64,000 nucleotides of DNA from QHXQ01 sp045807745 (GCA_045807745.1 JBJMGT010000002.1:170105-234104); one strand, 5' to 3'. Positions 34,317-43,392 are shown, numbered from the stretch's first letter. Notes: generated by a model from the letters alone, not told the origin. Program-made: numbers and translations.

Positions 34317-34464
34317 CACGGGTTGATTGTGCCGGTTTGGGCCGGCAGTGTTATTATTTGTCCGCATCCTCTCCCCTTTTTCACGTGCATCTTTTGCGTT
34401 TTGCTCGCATCAAAGGAACGGCTCTCGTCTACCCGTAACCCGTACCGTCCGCGAGGAGTCCGCT

Positions 34465-35850
34465 ATGAGAAAGTTCAACACCCTATTGCTGCTCCTCTCC
34501 CTGCTCTGCCCCGTCGCATTGCACGCGCAGGTGCGCCAGCGCCGCGTCCCGCAGAACGACCCTACGACAACCACACGGCCACAGCCCGTGCCGACCTCGC
34601 CGACTCCGACGCGCCGCGCCGGCGGCCCGCCCGTGCTCGGCGGCGCGACCGTCTCGAACGAGCGCACGGCAGGGCGTGAGCAGACGGCGCGTGCCGACGA
34701 CCCCGTCGAGGTGGACGAGAACGAAGTTGTGCACGTGAACACGACGCTCGTGACTATCCCTGTGAGCGTGATGGATCGCGACGGCAAGTATGTGCCCAGC
34801 ATCGGGCGCGACGAGTTCCGCATCTTCGAGGACGGCGTCGAACAGCAACTCGCTTACTTCGCCACCGTCGAGAAACCCTTCACGGTCGCGCTCGTCATCG
34901 ACAACAGCACGTCCACTAAGTTCAAGACTGAAGAGATACAGGACGCCGCCATCGCCTTCGTCGATCAACTGCGCGCGGACGACCGCGTGATGGTCGTCGC
35001 CTTTGATGAGCACGTGCGCGTACTGGCCGAGCCGACCAGCGACCGTCGTCTTTTGCGCAACGCCATCCGTCGCACGCGCAACGACGGCAACACGAGTCTC
35101 TACGACGCCGTGGACTTCGTCATCCACCAACGCTTCAACCACATCGACGGGCGCAAGGCCATCGTGCTCTTCACCGACGGCGTGGACACTTCGAGCCAAC
35201 ACGCCAGCTACGACTCGAACGTGCGCGACGCCGAAGAACTCGACGCGCTCATCTACCCCGTCGAATACGACACTTATAACGACACGAACTCAGGCCAGAC
35301 GAACGGCGGCGGTGGCTGGCCCGGCGGCGGTGGGGGCGGACGTGGCGGCGGTCAAGTCAGCGTGGGCGACATCCTCGGCTCGATCATCTTCGGTGGCGGC
35401 GGGCGTCGTGGCGGCGGCAACCGGCGCGGCGGTGGCGGTGGTGGTGGCTCTTGGCCGCCGCCCATTACGACCGGCGGCGGTAGTGGCGGCGTCTGCACCG
35501 GCTGTAGCGCGGAAGACTACGCACGCGCCGATCATTACCTACACGACCTATCGCGCGTCACCGGCGGCCGGCTCTACCGCGCCGACTCGACGCGCAACCT
35601 CGCGGAATCGTTCGCGCTCATCGCCGAAGAACTGCGCAAGCAGTACAGCCTCGGCTACTACCCAAAGACGCAAGCGCAAGCCGGGCAGCGCCGCCACATC
35701 AAAGTCCGCGTCCTACGCCCCGGTCTCGTCGTCCAAGCGCGCGACAGCTACCTCTACAACCCCGACGGCCCGCCGCCGCCTGCCGACACCAACGCCGCGC
35801 GCACCAAGCCCGTACTTCAAGGTCAGCGACCATTTACTGGCACACGCTAG
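34465..35850 (+). CDS. Exported VWFA-related (Acidobacterial-type) protein with glycine-rich loop
   Basis: 461 residues from ATG 34465, which has GAGGAG 7 bases upstream; the longer frame to 34327 is rejected. A signal peptide (PVALHAQ) is followed by a Thr/Pro-rich stretch and a VWFA domain with MIDAS ALVIDNSTSTKF (DxSxS) near residue 150 and a later DGVDTSS. An unusually Gly-rich insert of about 60 residues (WPGGGGGGRGGG, GGGGRRGGGNRRGG, CTGCSAED) lies before the family C-terminus LRKQYSLGYYP. Proteins of this type are common in Acidobacteriota; function is unknown, probably adhesion or metal-dependent protein binding. Confidence 0.88.
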   Translation: MRKFNTLLLLLSLLCPVALHAQVRQRRVPQNDPTTTTRPQPVPTSPTPTRRAGGPPVLGGATVSNERTAGREQTARADDPVEVDENEVVHVNTTLVTIPVSVMDRDGKYVPSIGRDEFRIFEDGVEQQLAYFATVEKPFTVALVIDNSTSTKFKTEEIQDAAIAFVDQLRADDRVMVVAFDEHVRVLAEPTSDRRLLRNAIRRTRNDGNTSLYDAVDFVIHQRFNHIDGRKAIVLFTDGVDTSSQHASYDSNVRDAEELDALIYPVEYDTYNDTNSGQTNGGGGWPGGGGGGRGGGQVSVGDILGSIIFGGGGRRGGGNRRGGGGGGGSWPPPITTGGGSGGVCTGCSAEDYARADHYLHDLSRVTGGRLYRADSTRNLAESFALIAEELRKQYSLGYYPKTQAQAGQRRHIKVRVLRPGLVVQARDSYLYNPDGPPPPADTNAARTKPVLQGQRPFTGTR

Positions 35851-35908
35851 GCAAGTTGCAAGGCGCGAGTGCGTCCGCCGACACTGATCATTAATCGGCT
35901 ATCAGTAG

Positions 35909-35976
35909 ATTAGACCGCTGGCGGTAATTACCTGTAATAGAGGTAAAATACGCTGGCGGTCTAATTGGCGTTAGGC
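35909..35976 (+). repeat. Inverted repeat and GTTAGGC core ahead of AT-rich ORF
   Basis: ATTAGACCGC (35909-35918) is matched by its reverse complement GCGGTCTAAT (35956-35965), enclosing the perfect palindrome GGTAATTACC (35923-35932). GTTAGGC at 35970-35976 equals the integron core-site consensus GTTRRRY and lies 32 bases before the ATG at 36008. A strong GGAGGT ribosome-binding site follows at about 35998-36003. Confidence 0.5.
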
Positions 35977-36007
35977 CCACTAGAAGCAAGTAATTACGGA
36001 GGTACAG

Positions 36008-36886
36008 ATGCCGCTCCCAGTTGATACAATTATCCTAAGAAAATTAGTAATAGGTAAGCAGTTATACCAACAGGCCGTAATACAGGCCGCACGACGTAAT
36101 GCGTCTGGTAGAATAATATCAATTATAGGATTTGATTTATCTACCGAGACTGTTTTAAGAGTAGTAATAGGTGCGATTGATCCATCTAAAACTCCTGCCA
36201 ATGATTTTCAGGGGCTGATTCAGCAAGCGGACATTTTATTAAGTGGAGCGTCATTTAACCCTGTCCCTAATAAGGCTCAAATACAAAGTGTCCATACATT
36301 ACGTAATGATGCGCAACATAAAGCAAAGTATCCTAATGACCCAGATATTAGCGCCTCTCGAATTTATACTAGAGATTTTCTTCAAGCCATCATTAATGAT
36401 ATATGGGGATTGGCCTTCGACCAAATTAGTCTTGCTGAGCTGATTCAAAATAGCGAAGTGAGAGAGCACCTTCTTAGAGCCGAGAAAGCTCTTGATGTTC
36501 CTAATTACCAGACTGCTGTTCAAGAATCTGCTTATGGGCTGAATTTAGCAATAAATTTGATTGGCAAAGCTGTTGTTGGGCCAGAAGTGGAACTCCCAAC
36601 CCCTGTTGGAAATATCTACAATGTTCTTTATCGAATGCGAGAAGCCTTGCTGTATAGCGCGTTGGGAATGAATTATGGTGATTATGTTCGCTATAGGCGT
36701 ATAGCTGGGGGCGTAACCTTTAACGCAGATTCAAGTGGTAAGTTACACCCTCAAGGGTTCGGCATGAAGGAAAATGTAGATGCTAATGACGCTGAATTCG
36801 TAGTTTCCTACAGCATTGATGCTGTCCTTGAAATTGAAGAGCGGGTAGGTGGTTTTGACCTCGGAACAATAGATGGTTGGTACTAA
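36008..36886 (+). CDS. AT-rich hypothetical protein (possible integron cassette gene)
   Basis: 292 residues, no family recognised. Mostly helical; the segment TLRNDAQHKAKYPND near residue 97 recalls an HxxxR/NDAQH pattern seen in uncharacterised abortive-infection-like proteins, but this is weak. GC over sampled lines is 32-43% against about 60% around it. It has an excellent GGAGGT site 6 bases before the ATG. A GTTAGGC core precedes it and a GTCTAAC sequence follows it (36921), the layout of a gene cassette. Function unknown. Confidence 0.6.
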   Translation: MPLPVDTIILRKLVIGKQLYQQAVIQAARRNASGRIISIIGFDLSTETVLRVVIGAIDPSKTPANDFQGLIQQADILLSGASFNPVPNKAQIQSVHTLRNDAQHKAKYPNDPDISASRIYTRDFLQAIINDIWGLAFDQISLAELIQNSEVREHLLRAEKALDVPNYQTAVQESAYGLNLAINLIGKAVVGPEVELPTPVGNIYNVLYRMREALLYSALGMNYGDYVRYRRIAGGVTFNADSSGKLHPQGFGMKENVDANDAEFVVSYSIDAVLEIEERVGGFDLGTIDGWY

Positions 36887-36920
36887 CATTCGCAATCCAA
36901 GTTGTCTGCCCAATGGTGTG

Positions 36921-36955
36921 GTCTAACACCTCATGCAACCCGCTCGCGCGCCGGC
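36921..36955 (+). repeat. attC-like half site
   Basis: GTCTAACACCTCATGCAACC, starting 35 bases after the stop codon, matches the inverse core RYYYAAC and looks very like the left halves of integron attC sites. The expected right half, with a complement of TGCAACCCGC and a GTTRRRY core, is not found downstream, so the site is truncated or coincidental. Confidence 0.4.
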
Positions 36956-36991
36956 AATGCTTTCATGATTATTTTGGCTTGTGAGCGGCCC

Positions 36992-37546
36992 TCATTTGGG
37001 TTTCTTGCTCGTATCCTGAATGTCCGAGGGCTGTGCGGTGGGCAGGGTCATTTTCCAGTCGTGGCCTTCTTTCACGAAGTCCATCGTGGCCCATTTCCCT
37101 TTGTCGTCCAGATATTCCAGTGTGGCCGTGTTGCCGGTTATTTTCTCGTTACGACTCTCGTCCGATGCGGCTTGAGGTTGCTCCACTAGTTCCCGCAACT
37201 GATCATCGACAGTTTTCTTTTCGGTCTCGCCCATGCTCGTTAAGAAACCGAGCAGCCGTTGTGACATGACCTGCTTCAAGCCGGCTATATCTTTCTTTTG
37301 CCGGGTGGCATAAGCGGTCTTGTATGCGTCGGTCGGCGTGGCTAGAGAGCCGACAACGGGTTTATCGGCCGTCGTCGGGGTGGTCGCCGCCGGGGCGGCT
37401 ATCGGCTGGTTGCTGTTGGTCGCCGTCGTAGTTGCGGGCGGATTGACGGCGACGCTCTTGGTCTCCGTGCTTGACTGGCAAGCGGTCGTCCAACCCAACA
37501 CGAACAGAGCGGCCAGTATGGGGAACACATGATTGGTTGTTTTCAC
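36992..37546 (-). CDS. Lipoprotein, hypothetical
   Basis: 184 residues. Signal peptide with a lipobox-like TTAC (Cys23). After a Thr/Ala/Pro-rich linker, a small soluble domain (AYKTAYATRQKKDIAGLKQV, GKWATMDFVKEGHDWKMTLP) of the kind often called DUF4878/NTF2-like by pattern; not certain. Located at the outer edge of the cell by lipidation. It is convergent with the cassette-like ORF and divided from glgC by 40 bases on the same strand. Confidence 0.65.
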   Translation of the reverse strand: MKTTNHVFPILAALFVLGWTTACQSSTETKSVAVNPPATTTATNSNQPIAAPAATTPTTADKPVVGSLATPTDAYKTAYATRQKKDIAGLKQVMSQRLLGFLTSMGETEKKTVDDQLRELVEQPQAASDESRNEKITGNTATLEYLDDKGKWATMDFVKEGHDWKMTLPTAQPSDIQDTSKKPK

Positions 37547-37586
37547 TCGGACTCCTTTGGGAAATATAAATACAAACTGTGCCTCG

Positions 37587-38882
37587 TTAGACCACCGTCC
37601 CGTCTTTCACCGTCGCGTTCTTGGGCACGAGGATGATGCCGTCGCGTATGTAGTAGCCGGCGGCGGGGTTGTCGAGGTCTGTGATGCCGCTGTCGTTGCT
37701 CAGGCGGCAGTTTGCGCCGATGCGTGCGTTCTTGTCGATGATGGCGCGGCGGATGACCGTGCCTTCGCCGACGCCGATGAGCGGGATACCGGCGGCGCGA
37801 TTGTCGCGTAGCTCTTCGATGGACTCGTACTCGTCCGCGCCCATGAAGTCCACCTCTTCTAGATACGCGCCCGGCTCGATGCGCCCGCGCAGACCGATGA
37901 CGGAGCGCACCACCTTCGCGCGGTTGAGGATGCAGCCGTCGCTGATGATCGAGTCCACGATCTCGCAGTTGTGTACTTTCGAGGGCGGCAGGTAACGCGC
38001 GCGCGTATAGATGGGCGCTTCCGTGTCGAAGAGGTTGAACTTCGGCAGGATCGCGGTCATCTCGATGTTGGCGGTGTGGAAGGCTTTGATCGTCCCGATG
38101 TCTTCCCAGTAATCATCGAACAAGTAAGCCTGCACGTTGTAGCTCTCAATCGCGGCGGGGATGACTTGCCGGCCGAAGTCAATCCACGAGTGATCTGTCT
38201 TGAGCAGTTCTTCGAGCTTCTTGTAGTTGAAGACGTAGATGCCCATTGAGGCGAGGAAGGGGCGGCGCTCGGACTCCTCGGCGCTCAAACCAAATGCGGT
38301 TGTGTCCACGCGCATCTCTTCGAGCGCTTCGCCCTTCGGCTTCTCGCGAAACTCCGTGATGCGCCCGCTCGCGTCCGCCTTCAACAGCCCGAACTCTTCG
38401 GCCGCTTCGCGCACGAACGGGACGACGGACACGGTCACGTCCGCCTCCGTCTCGAAGTGGCGCGCGAGAAATTTGCGATAGTCCATCCGGTAGAGGTGAT
38501 CGCCGGAGAGAATCAGCAGCGTGTCGATCTTCCAGTCGTAGATGTGCGGCATGACCTGGCGCACGGCGTCGGCTGTGCCTTGAAACCAGTCGGGGCGGTC
38601 GGGCGTCTGCTCGGCGGCGAGGATTTCGACGAAGCCCTCGGAGAAGCGCGAGAAGCGATACGAGCGCGAGACGTGCCGGTTCAAGCTGGCCGAGTTGAAT
38701 TGCGTCAACACGAAAATCTGAACGATGTCCGAGTTGATGCAGTTCGAGATCGGAATGTCCACCAAGCGATACTTGCCGCCGAGCGGCACGGCCGGCTTCG
38801 ACCGATGCTGCGTCAACGGAAACAGGCGCGACCCTGCGCCACCGCCAAGGATGACCGCCAGAACGTTGTGATTCGAGGCCAT
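37587..38882 (-). CDS. glgC: Glucose-1-phosphate adenylyltransferase
   Basis: 431 residues, the usual length. ILGGGAGSRLFPLT, GTADAVRQ, LSGDHLYRMDY and the left-handed beta-helix C-terminal half with hexapeptide-like repeats are all present. It makes ADP-glucose from glucose 1-phosphate and ATP, the committed step of glycogen synthesis, and is allosterically controlled in the family. No other glycogen genes are next to it here. Confidence 0.95.
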   Translation of the reverse strand: MASNHNVLAVILGGGAGSRLFPLTQHRSKPAVPLGGKYRLVDIPISNCINSDIVQIFVLTQFNSASLNRHVSRSYRFSRFSEGFVEILAAEQTPDRPDWFQGTADAVRQVMPHIYDWKIDTLLILSGDHLYRMDYRKFLARHFETEADVTVSVVPFVREAAEEFGLLKADASGRITEFREKPKGEALEEMRVDTTAFGLSAEESERRPFLASMGIYVFNYKKLEELLKTDHSWIDFGRQVIPAAIESYNVQAYLFDDYWEDIGTIKAFHTANIEMTAILPKFNLFDTEAPIYTRARYLPPSKVHNCEIVDSIISDGCILNRAKVVRSVIGLRGRIEPGAYLEEVDFMGADEYESIEELRDNRAAGIPLIGVGEGTVIRRAIIDKNARIGANCRLSNDSGITDLDNPAAGYYIRDGIILVPKNATVKDGTVV

Positions 38883-39029
38883 GGCCTTTGCTCACCCGCG
38901 CGATTGAAAATGTGCAGAGCTTGTTGTTGCGGCCAGCATAGACGCAACGGGGCGCGCGTTTCAAGCGCAACCACGTGGACAAGGTTGACGCGGCTTATAG
39001 CAATCCGGGCATGAATCAGACCGCGCAAC

Positions 39030-39128
39030 GCCGGGAGCGCGGGCATCCCTGCCCGCTTTGAGCGCGTGCGCGCGAATAATTAACTCGCCGCACGGCTCGT
39101 TGGCGGGCAGGATGCCCGCGCTCCCGGC
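39030..39128. repeat. Inverted repeat element, GGGAGCGCGGGCATCCCTGCC type, copy 1
   Basis: Left arm 39030-39056 and right arm 39103-39128 are reverse complements with one indel; loop is 46 bases. A 23-base segment (39033-39055) is repeated exactly at 47523-47545 in the second copy. It lies in the 316-base gap between glgC and the sigma-factor gene, which holds nothing else. Confidence 0.85.
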
Positions 39129-39198
39129 TGCGAATAATTCTTAGACCTCTGCCAACTAAAACGTGCCGCCCAGTGTCTATTGAGATGGATAGCAAATA

Positions 39199-39840
39199 AT
39201 GAGGGCAGAGCTTTTGACGAGCGAGCGCGAGTTGATTGAGCGCGCACAGGGCGGCGACCGCGACGCTTTCTGCGCGCTCGCCCGCCGTTATGAGCGGCGC
39301 ATACACTCGCTCGCGCTGCACTACTGCCGCCAGCCGGAAGACGCCGAAGACCTCTCGCAGGAGGTCTGGCTGCGTGCCTACCGCGCGCTCGCCAGCTTCC
39401 GCGCTGAAGCCTCTTTTTACACGTGGCTGCGCCAGATCACGATCAATGCTTTTCTCAACCACCAGCGCAGCCCAACGAGCACACAGGCCGGCGCGCCGTA
39501 CCGCCCAGAGTTGATTGAGCTTGACACGCTTGCTGCGCAGCCCGAGCTGCTTACGCAGCACACTTATGAGGCCGAGGCGGCACTGCACAACGGACTGCTC
39601 GTTGCACAGGTCATGGACGCGCTTACAGAACTGACGGCGCAACAACGCCTCGCCTTTCTGCTCAAGCACCACGAGGGTATGACCTACGAAGAGATCGCGC
39701 TCGCGCTCGGCTGTACGTCAGGCACGGTGAAGAAAGCGCTCTATCGCGCGATTGAGAAATTGCGCACGCGGCTAGGCGTGGAATCGGCTGTACCGGCCGC
39801 CGCGCCGCACCTTGCGCCCTGCGGCGCGGGCGAGAACTAA
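39199..39840 (+). CDS. RNA polymerase sigma factor, ECF type
   Basis: 213 residues. Region 2 has LALHYCRQPEDAEDLSQEVW and region 4 ends in HHEGMTYEEIALALGCTSGTVKKALYRAIEKLR. ECF sigma factors direct RNA polymerase to a few envelope or stress promoters and are held by an anti-sigma factor, here encoded 23 bases downstream. The linker between regions 2 and 4 is longer than usual (about 60 residues). The triggering signal is unknown. Confidence 0.9.
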   Translation: MRAELLTSERELIERAQGGDRDAFCALARRYERRIHSLALHYCRQPEDAEDLSQEVWLRAYRALASFRAEASFYTWLRQITINAFLNHQRSPTSTQAGAPYRPELIELDTLAAQPELLTQHTYEAEAALHNGLLVAQVMDALTELTAQQRLAFLLKHHEGMTYEEIALALGCTSGTVKKALYRAIEKLRTRLGVESAVPAAAPHLAPCGAGEN

Positions 39841-39863
39841 CGGGACGTGGACGGAGTAACACG

Positions 39864-40538
39864 ATGCACAATTGTCGACAGACACAGGCGCAGTTAGACG
39901 ATCTCGTCTTTAACGAACTAACGCCCGACGTGCGCGAACACGTACTCGCGGAACTTGCGGACTGTGCTGTGTGTCAAGCGGAATATCTCGCGCTCGCGAC
40001 TCTGCTGCGCGCGTGCGATCAGGCTAAAACCTACGCGCAGCCGGCGGAGGATTTCTGGCCGGGCTACAGCGCGCGGCTCGACGCGCGTGTGCAGGCCCTT
40101 GACCGCGCGCCGGCGGCTGCGCCTGTCTCTGTTGTCACCCCGCGTCGCTCGGCACTTTCATCTTTGCGGCGTGGGCTTACCGCTACTTTGCGCGTGCCCG
40201 TGCCGGTCGCGCTCGCCGCCGGGTTGCTGCTCGTCGTGCTATCCGCGCGTGTCTTGCGCAACGCGCCCGCGCCGCCACAGGTCGCAGCGGCCGCGCCCGT
40301 CCGTGTCGTCGAAGTGCCAGTCGTGCAAGAGAAGATCGTCACGCGCACGGTCTATGTCATACGCAATGAAAACAGGTTGACGCAGCGCAAAGTGCAGGCG
40401 ACGCGCACAACGCTGGCCGCGCGCAGAGCTGACGACAAGACTAAACAACAGGCTACGCCCGACGCGTTGGTGGGTTTTCAACCGGCGGGCGAGGTGAAGT
40501 TGCGGGTCATCAAAGGGAGCTTTACGCATGAGCGTTAG
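39864..40538 (+). CDS. Anti-sigma factor, zinc-finger-like with altered zinc site
   Basis: 224 residues. N-terminal ZAS-like segment (MHNCRQTQAQLDDLVFNELT.. then ELADCAVCQAEY) but the usual His four residues before the CxxC is Glu here, with a His further up. One membrane helix (VALAAGLLLVVLSARVL) follows, then an exported Ala/Arg/Thr-rich tail of about 90 residues. It should bind the sigma factor in the cytoplasm and release it on a signal. Its stop overlaps the next gene by 11 bases. Confidence 0.75.
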   Translation: MHNCRQTQAQLDDLVFNELTPDVREHVLAELADCAVCQAEYLALATLLRACDQAKTYAQPAEDFWPGYSARLDARVQALDRAPAAAPVSVVTPRRSALSSLRRGLTATLRVPVPVALAAGLLLVVLSARVLRNAPAPPQVAAAAPVRVVEVPVVQEKIVTRTVYVIRNENRLTQRKVQATRTTLAARRADDKTKQQATPDALVGFQPAGEVKLRVIKGSFTHER

Positions 40539-41613
40539 TCTGCGCGTGCTCAGTCTGCTCTTGCTGTGCGTCGGCAGCGCCGCCGCGCAACAACTCGCGC
40601 AACGGCAGTTGGTCGTCCCGCTGCCGGAGGTGGGCTACGTCAGCTTTCATCTCATCACCACGCGCGGCGGGCAAGCGCCCGCGCCCACCGCACTCGCCGA
40701 GGTGCAGGCGGCTCTTAGTCCGCAAGCTCTGCTCGGTGAGCACAACACGATCCATCGCGTGCTCGTGGACGCAGCGGGCCGTTTCGTCTTTGGCTACGAT
40801 CTCACGGTCGAACCGCTCACGCCCGCGCGCCGGTTCAAAGTTACGGTCAAGCCGCTCAGTCCGGAGTTCGAGCAACAACTGCGTGCGCGTGCGCGCGACG
40901 GGAGCGCGCCACAGTCTGCGCTGCGCGCCGCCACGCTGCCCCGCGCCGCCGAGGCGCAGACGCTCGATGACGGCGACGCCTTCGAGCTTGATCTGCTCAT
41001 CAATCCGCAGACCGGCGTCCACGTCACGGACGTGGTCAAGGTTGCCTTTGACCGCGCGCCGCTCTGGGAAGTATCGCCGCGCGATTTCACGGCCGACAGC
41101 GTCGAGTTGGCGGTTAGAGATTATCGGCTCATGCTCAACGACAAATTGATCGGCGGCGGCCGAGTTGCGCGCGGCTGCGCTGGCTCGCTCATCTGGTTCT
41201 ATGTGCCGGGGCGCGGGCGCTTCATCTTCTCGCTTGTGCCGCGCGCCGGTTACGACTTTCAGAAGACCGGCCTGATCGTGGACAACGTGCTCCGCTTCGA
41301 CTTCAAGGGCGAGCGTTACGAATGGATTTCAAGCGCACCCGTCGTCGGCAACGGCGGGAGTTGGCACGTCTGGTTGTTGCACGATCCCACCTACACACCC
41401 GAAGTCTCTTCGAGCGCAGAGATCACCCGCACAGCGCGCGCGCAGGCAGAAGACGATGCCAACTGGCTGAAAGAGATACTCGCCGGCAAGCCGCCGCCGC
41501 AACAATCGACGCAGGGCTTCAAGCCAAAGCAGCGCGCTGCGGCGGCGAATCGCACAGAACGCGTTCGCGTCGGCTCGGCTGACCGCATGGAGAATCTGCT
41601 GCCGAAACAGTAA
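40528..41613 (+). CDS. Exported hypothetical protein of the sigma/anti-sigma unit
   Basis: 361 residues with signal peptide VGSAAAQ. No recognised domain. The C-terminal half repeats aromatic, beta-rich segments (SLIWFYVPGRGRFIFSLVPR, NVLRFDFKGERYEWISSAPV). It overlaps the anti-sigma gene by 11 bases, so it is likely part of the same operon and may be the sensor or target at the envelope. Function not known. Confidence 0.65.
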   Translation: MSVSLRVLSLLLLCVGSAAAQQLAQRQLVVPLPEVGYVSFHLITTRGGQAPAPTALAEVQAALSPQALLGEHNTIHRVLVDAAGRFVFGYDLTVEPLTPARRFKVTVKPLSPEFEQQLRARARDGSAPQSALRAATLPRAAEAQTLDDGDAFELDLLINPQTGVHVTDVVKVAFDRAPLWEVSPRDFTADSVELAVRDYRLMLNDKLIGGGRVARGCAGSLIWFYVPGRGRFIFSLVPRAGYDFQKTGLIVDNVLRFDFKGERYEWISSAPVVGNGGSWHVWLLHDPTYTPEVSSSAEITRTARAQAEDDANWLKEILAGKPPPQQSTQGFKPKQRAAAANRTERVRVGSADRMENLLPKQ

Positions 41614-41709
41614 GCGCAGAACAAGCGCGTAGCGGCGCCCGACGACATGCGCGGCGAAAGATACTATCTCCCCAAGAACAGTTCACGGATAAACTAAGGA
41701 GACTTTTTT

Positions 41710-42357
41710 ATGAGCAAGAGACTGTTCACCCTCGCAACCGCCATCGTCTGCTGCTTATTAATTACCGGGCGCGCACATGCGCAGGCGCACGACGACCCGC
41801 CCAAGTATGAAGTCGGCGCGCTCTTCTCTTCCATCACGCTCACGCCGGGCAACGGCTACCGGACGGAGGCCGGTTTCGGCGGCCGCTTTACCGTGAACAT
41901 AACCGATCATCTGGGGCTAGAGGCCGAGACGGTCTTCTTCCCTAATCGCGGCTTCTCGGCCGAGCGGCGCGCGGCGGGGCGGGCCGTGCAGGGTTTGTTC
42001 GGCGTCAAGGCCGGCACGCGCTGGGAGAAGTGGGGCGTCTTCGCCAAGGGGCGGCCCGGCTTCATCAGCTTCGGCAGCGGTCGAGAGGTCTTTGTGCTGG
42101 ACAGCGCGGGCAACTTCGTCTCGTCGCACTTCGAGCGCGCGACGCATTTCGCCTTCGACGTGGGCGGCGTCATCGAGTTCTATCCCACGCGCCACATCGT
42201 CACGCGCTTCGACGCGGGCGACACCATCATTCGCTACGGCCGCCAGACCATCACATTTCCGGGCTTCCCGTCCTTCCCGGCGACCACTTTCACCGACCCC
42301 GCCGCCACCCGCCACAACTTCCAGTTCAACGCCGGTATCGGCTACCGCTTCGACTGA
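41710..42357 (+). CDS. Outer membrane beta-barrel protein
   Basis: 215 residues. Signal peptide ends RAHAQ, and the body has alternating hydrophobic strands ending in an aromatic residue (TVNITDHLGLEAETVFFPNRG, FNAGIGYRF at the C-terminus), as in OmpA/OmpW-like 8-strand barrels. AAGGAG is 14 bases before the ATG. Role unknown. Convergent with deoC across a perfect hairpin. Confidence 0.8.
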   Translation: MSKRLFTLATAIVCCLLITGRAHAQAHDDPPKYEVGALFSSITLTPGNGYRTEAGFGGRFTVNITDHLGLEAETVFFPNRGFSAERRAAGRAVQGLFGVKAGTRWEKWGVFAKGRPGFISFGSGREVFVLDSAGNFVSSHFERATHFAFDVGGVIEFYPTRHIVTRFDAGDTIIRYGRQTITFPGFPSFPATTFTDPAATRHNFQFNAGIGYRFD

Positions 42358-42363
42358 CGCGAC

Positions 42364-42426
42364 TGGCCAACAGAAGACGGACGGTGCGAGTGGTTACCAC
42401 TCGCACCGTCCGTCTTCTGTTGGCCA
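42364..42426. terminator. Perfect 30-base-pair hairpin between convergent genes
   Basis: TGGCCAACAGAAGACGGACG.. (42364-42393), loop TTA, then an exact reverse complement (42397-42426), followed by AAAA. It lies 6 bases after the barrel-protein stop and 18 before the deoC stop, so it can end transcripts from both sides. The stem is far longer than needed for intrinsic termination. Confidence 0.75.
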
Positions 42427-42444
42427 AAAGTCCACGCTGCGGAT

Positions 42445-43341
42445 TTAATATGCTGCGGTCGCGGCCGTCGTCTGCACGCCCGCCGCCTCCTGCGCGATCT
42501 TGACGCCGACCGATGCGCCGATGCGGGTCGCGCCCGCTTCGAGCATGGCGCGTGCATCATCCAGACCGCGCACGCCGCCCGCCGCTTTCACGCCCATCTC
42601 AGCGCCGACCGTGCGCCGCATCAAAGCCACGTCTGCGACCGTCGCGCCGCCCTTCGCAAAGCCGGTTGAAGTCTTAACGAAGTCCGCGCCCGCGCGTTGC
42701 GCCGCCCGACAGGCGCGCACCTTTTCTTCGTCCGTTAAGAGCGCCGCCTCGATGATCACTTTGACGAGCACGCCGTACTCGTGGGCCGCCTCGACCACCT
42801 GACGTATGTCGTGCTCGACCGCACAGTCGTCGCCGCTCTTCAACGCACCGATGTTGATGACCATGTCCACTTCGGTCGCGCCGTCAAAGATTGCGCGGCG
42901 CGTCTCATAAGCCTTCACGTCGGCGAGCGTCGCGCCGAGCGGGAAGCCGATGACCGTGCAGACAGGCACACCCGACCCGCGCAAGACGCACGCGGACGTG
43001 CGCACCCACGTCGGGTTCACACACACGCTGGCGAAATGAAACTGCGCCGCCTCTTCGCACAGCCGCGTAATGTCCGCCTCGCTCGCCTCCGGCTTCAACA
43101 GAGTGTGATCGATAAAGCTAGCCCACGCGCCGGCCGAAGCCGTCTCGCCCAGCACCAACCCGATGCGCGCCGCGCCCGCGTCCACCACGCGCTGCATCCG
43201 TTCCGGGCAACGATTGAAACACGCAGACCCGCAGCCGCACAGCCCCGCCTGCGAGTCCGCCTCGCCATTCAAGCGCGCGACAATGACATCCGTGATCTGT
43301 TCGACCAGATGTTCTAGCTCGCCGTTATTTGCGTATGACAT
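42445..43341 (-). CDS. deoC: Deoxyribose-phosphate aldolase with N-terminal extension
   Basis: 298 residues, about 40-60 longer than common DeoC. The core has DHTLLKPEA, VCVNPTWV, TVIGFPLGA, the lysines in VKVIIEAALL and FVKTSTGF, and GVKAAGGV. It splits 2-deoxyribose 5-phosphate into glyceraldehyde 3-phosphate and acetaldehyde. The first 25 residues include an amphipathic helix (ELEHLVEQITDVIVARLNG) and then a Cys-rich CGCGSACFNRCPER block, a pattern resembling encapsulation peptides on microcompartment-associated aldolases. rpiB and deoB lie nearby. Confidence 0.92.
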   Translation of the reverse strand: MSYANNGELEHLVEQITDVIVARLNGEADSQAGLCGCGSACFNRCPERMQRVVDAGAARIGLVLGETASAGAWASFIDHTLLKPEASEADITRLCEEAAQFHFASVCVNPTWVRTSACVLRGSGVPVCTVIGFPLGATLADVKAYETRRAIFDGATEVDMVINIGALKSGDDCAVEHDIRQVVEAAHEYGVLVKVIIEAALLTDEEKVRACRAAQRAGADFVKTSTGFAKGGATVADVALMRRTVGAEMGVKAAGGVRGLDDARAMLEAGATRIGASVGVKIAQEAAGVQTTAATAAY

Positions 43342-43392
43342 TTCAAACGCTCCTGATGTTGTCCGGCCTTAAGTCGCACCTGGAATAAGTTG

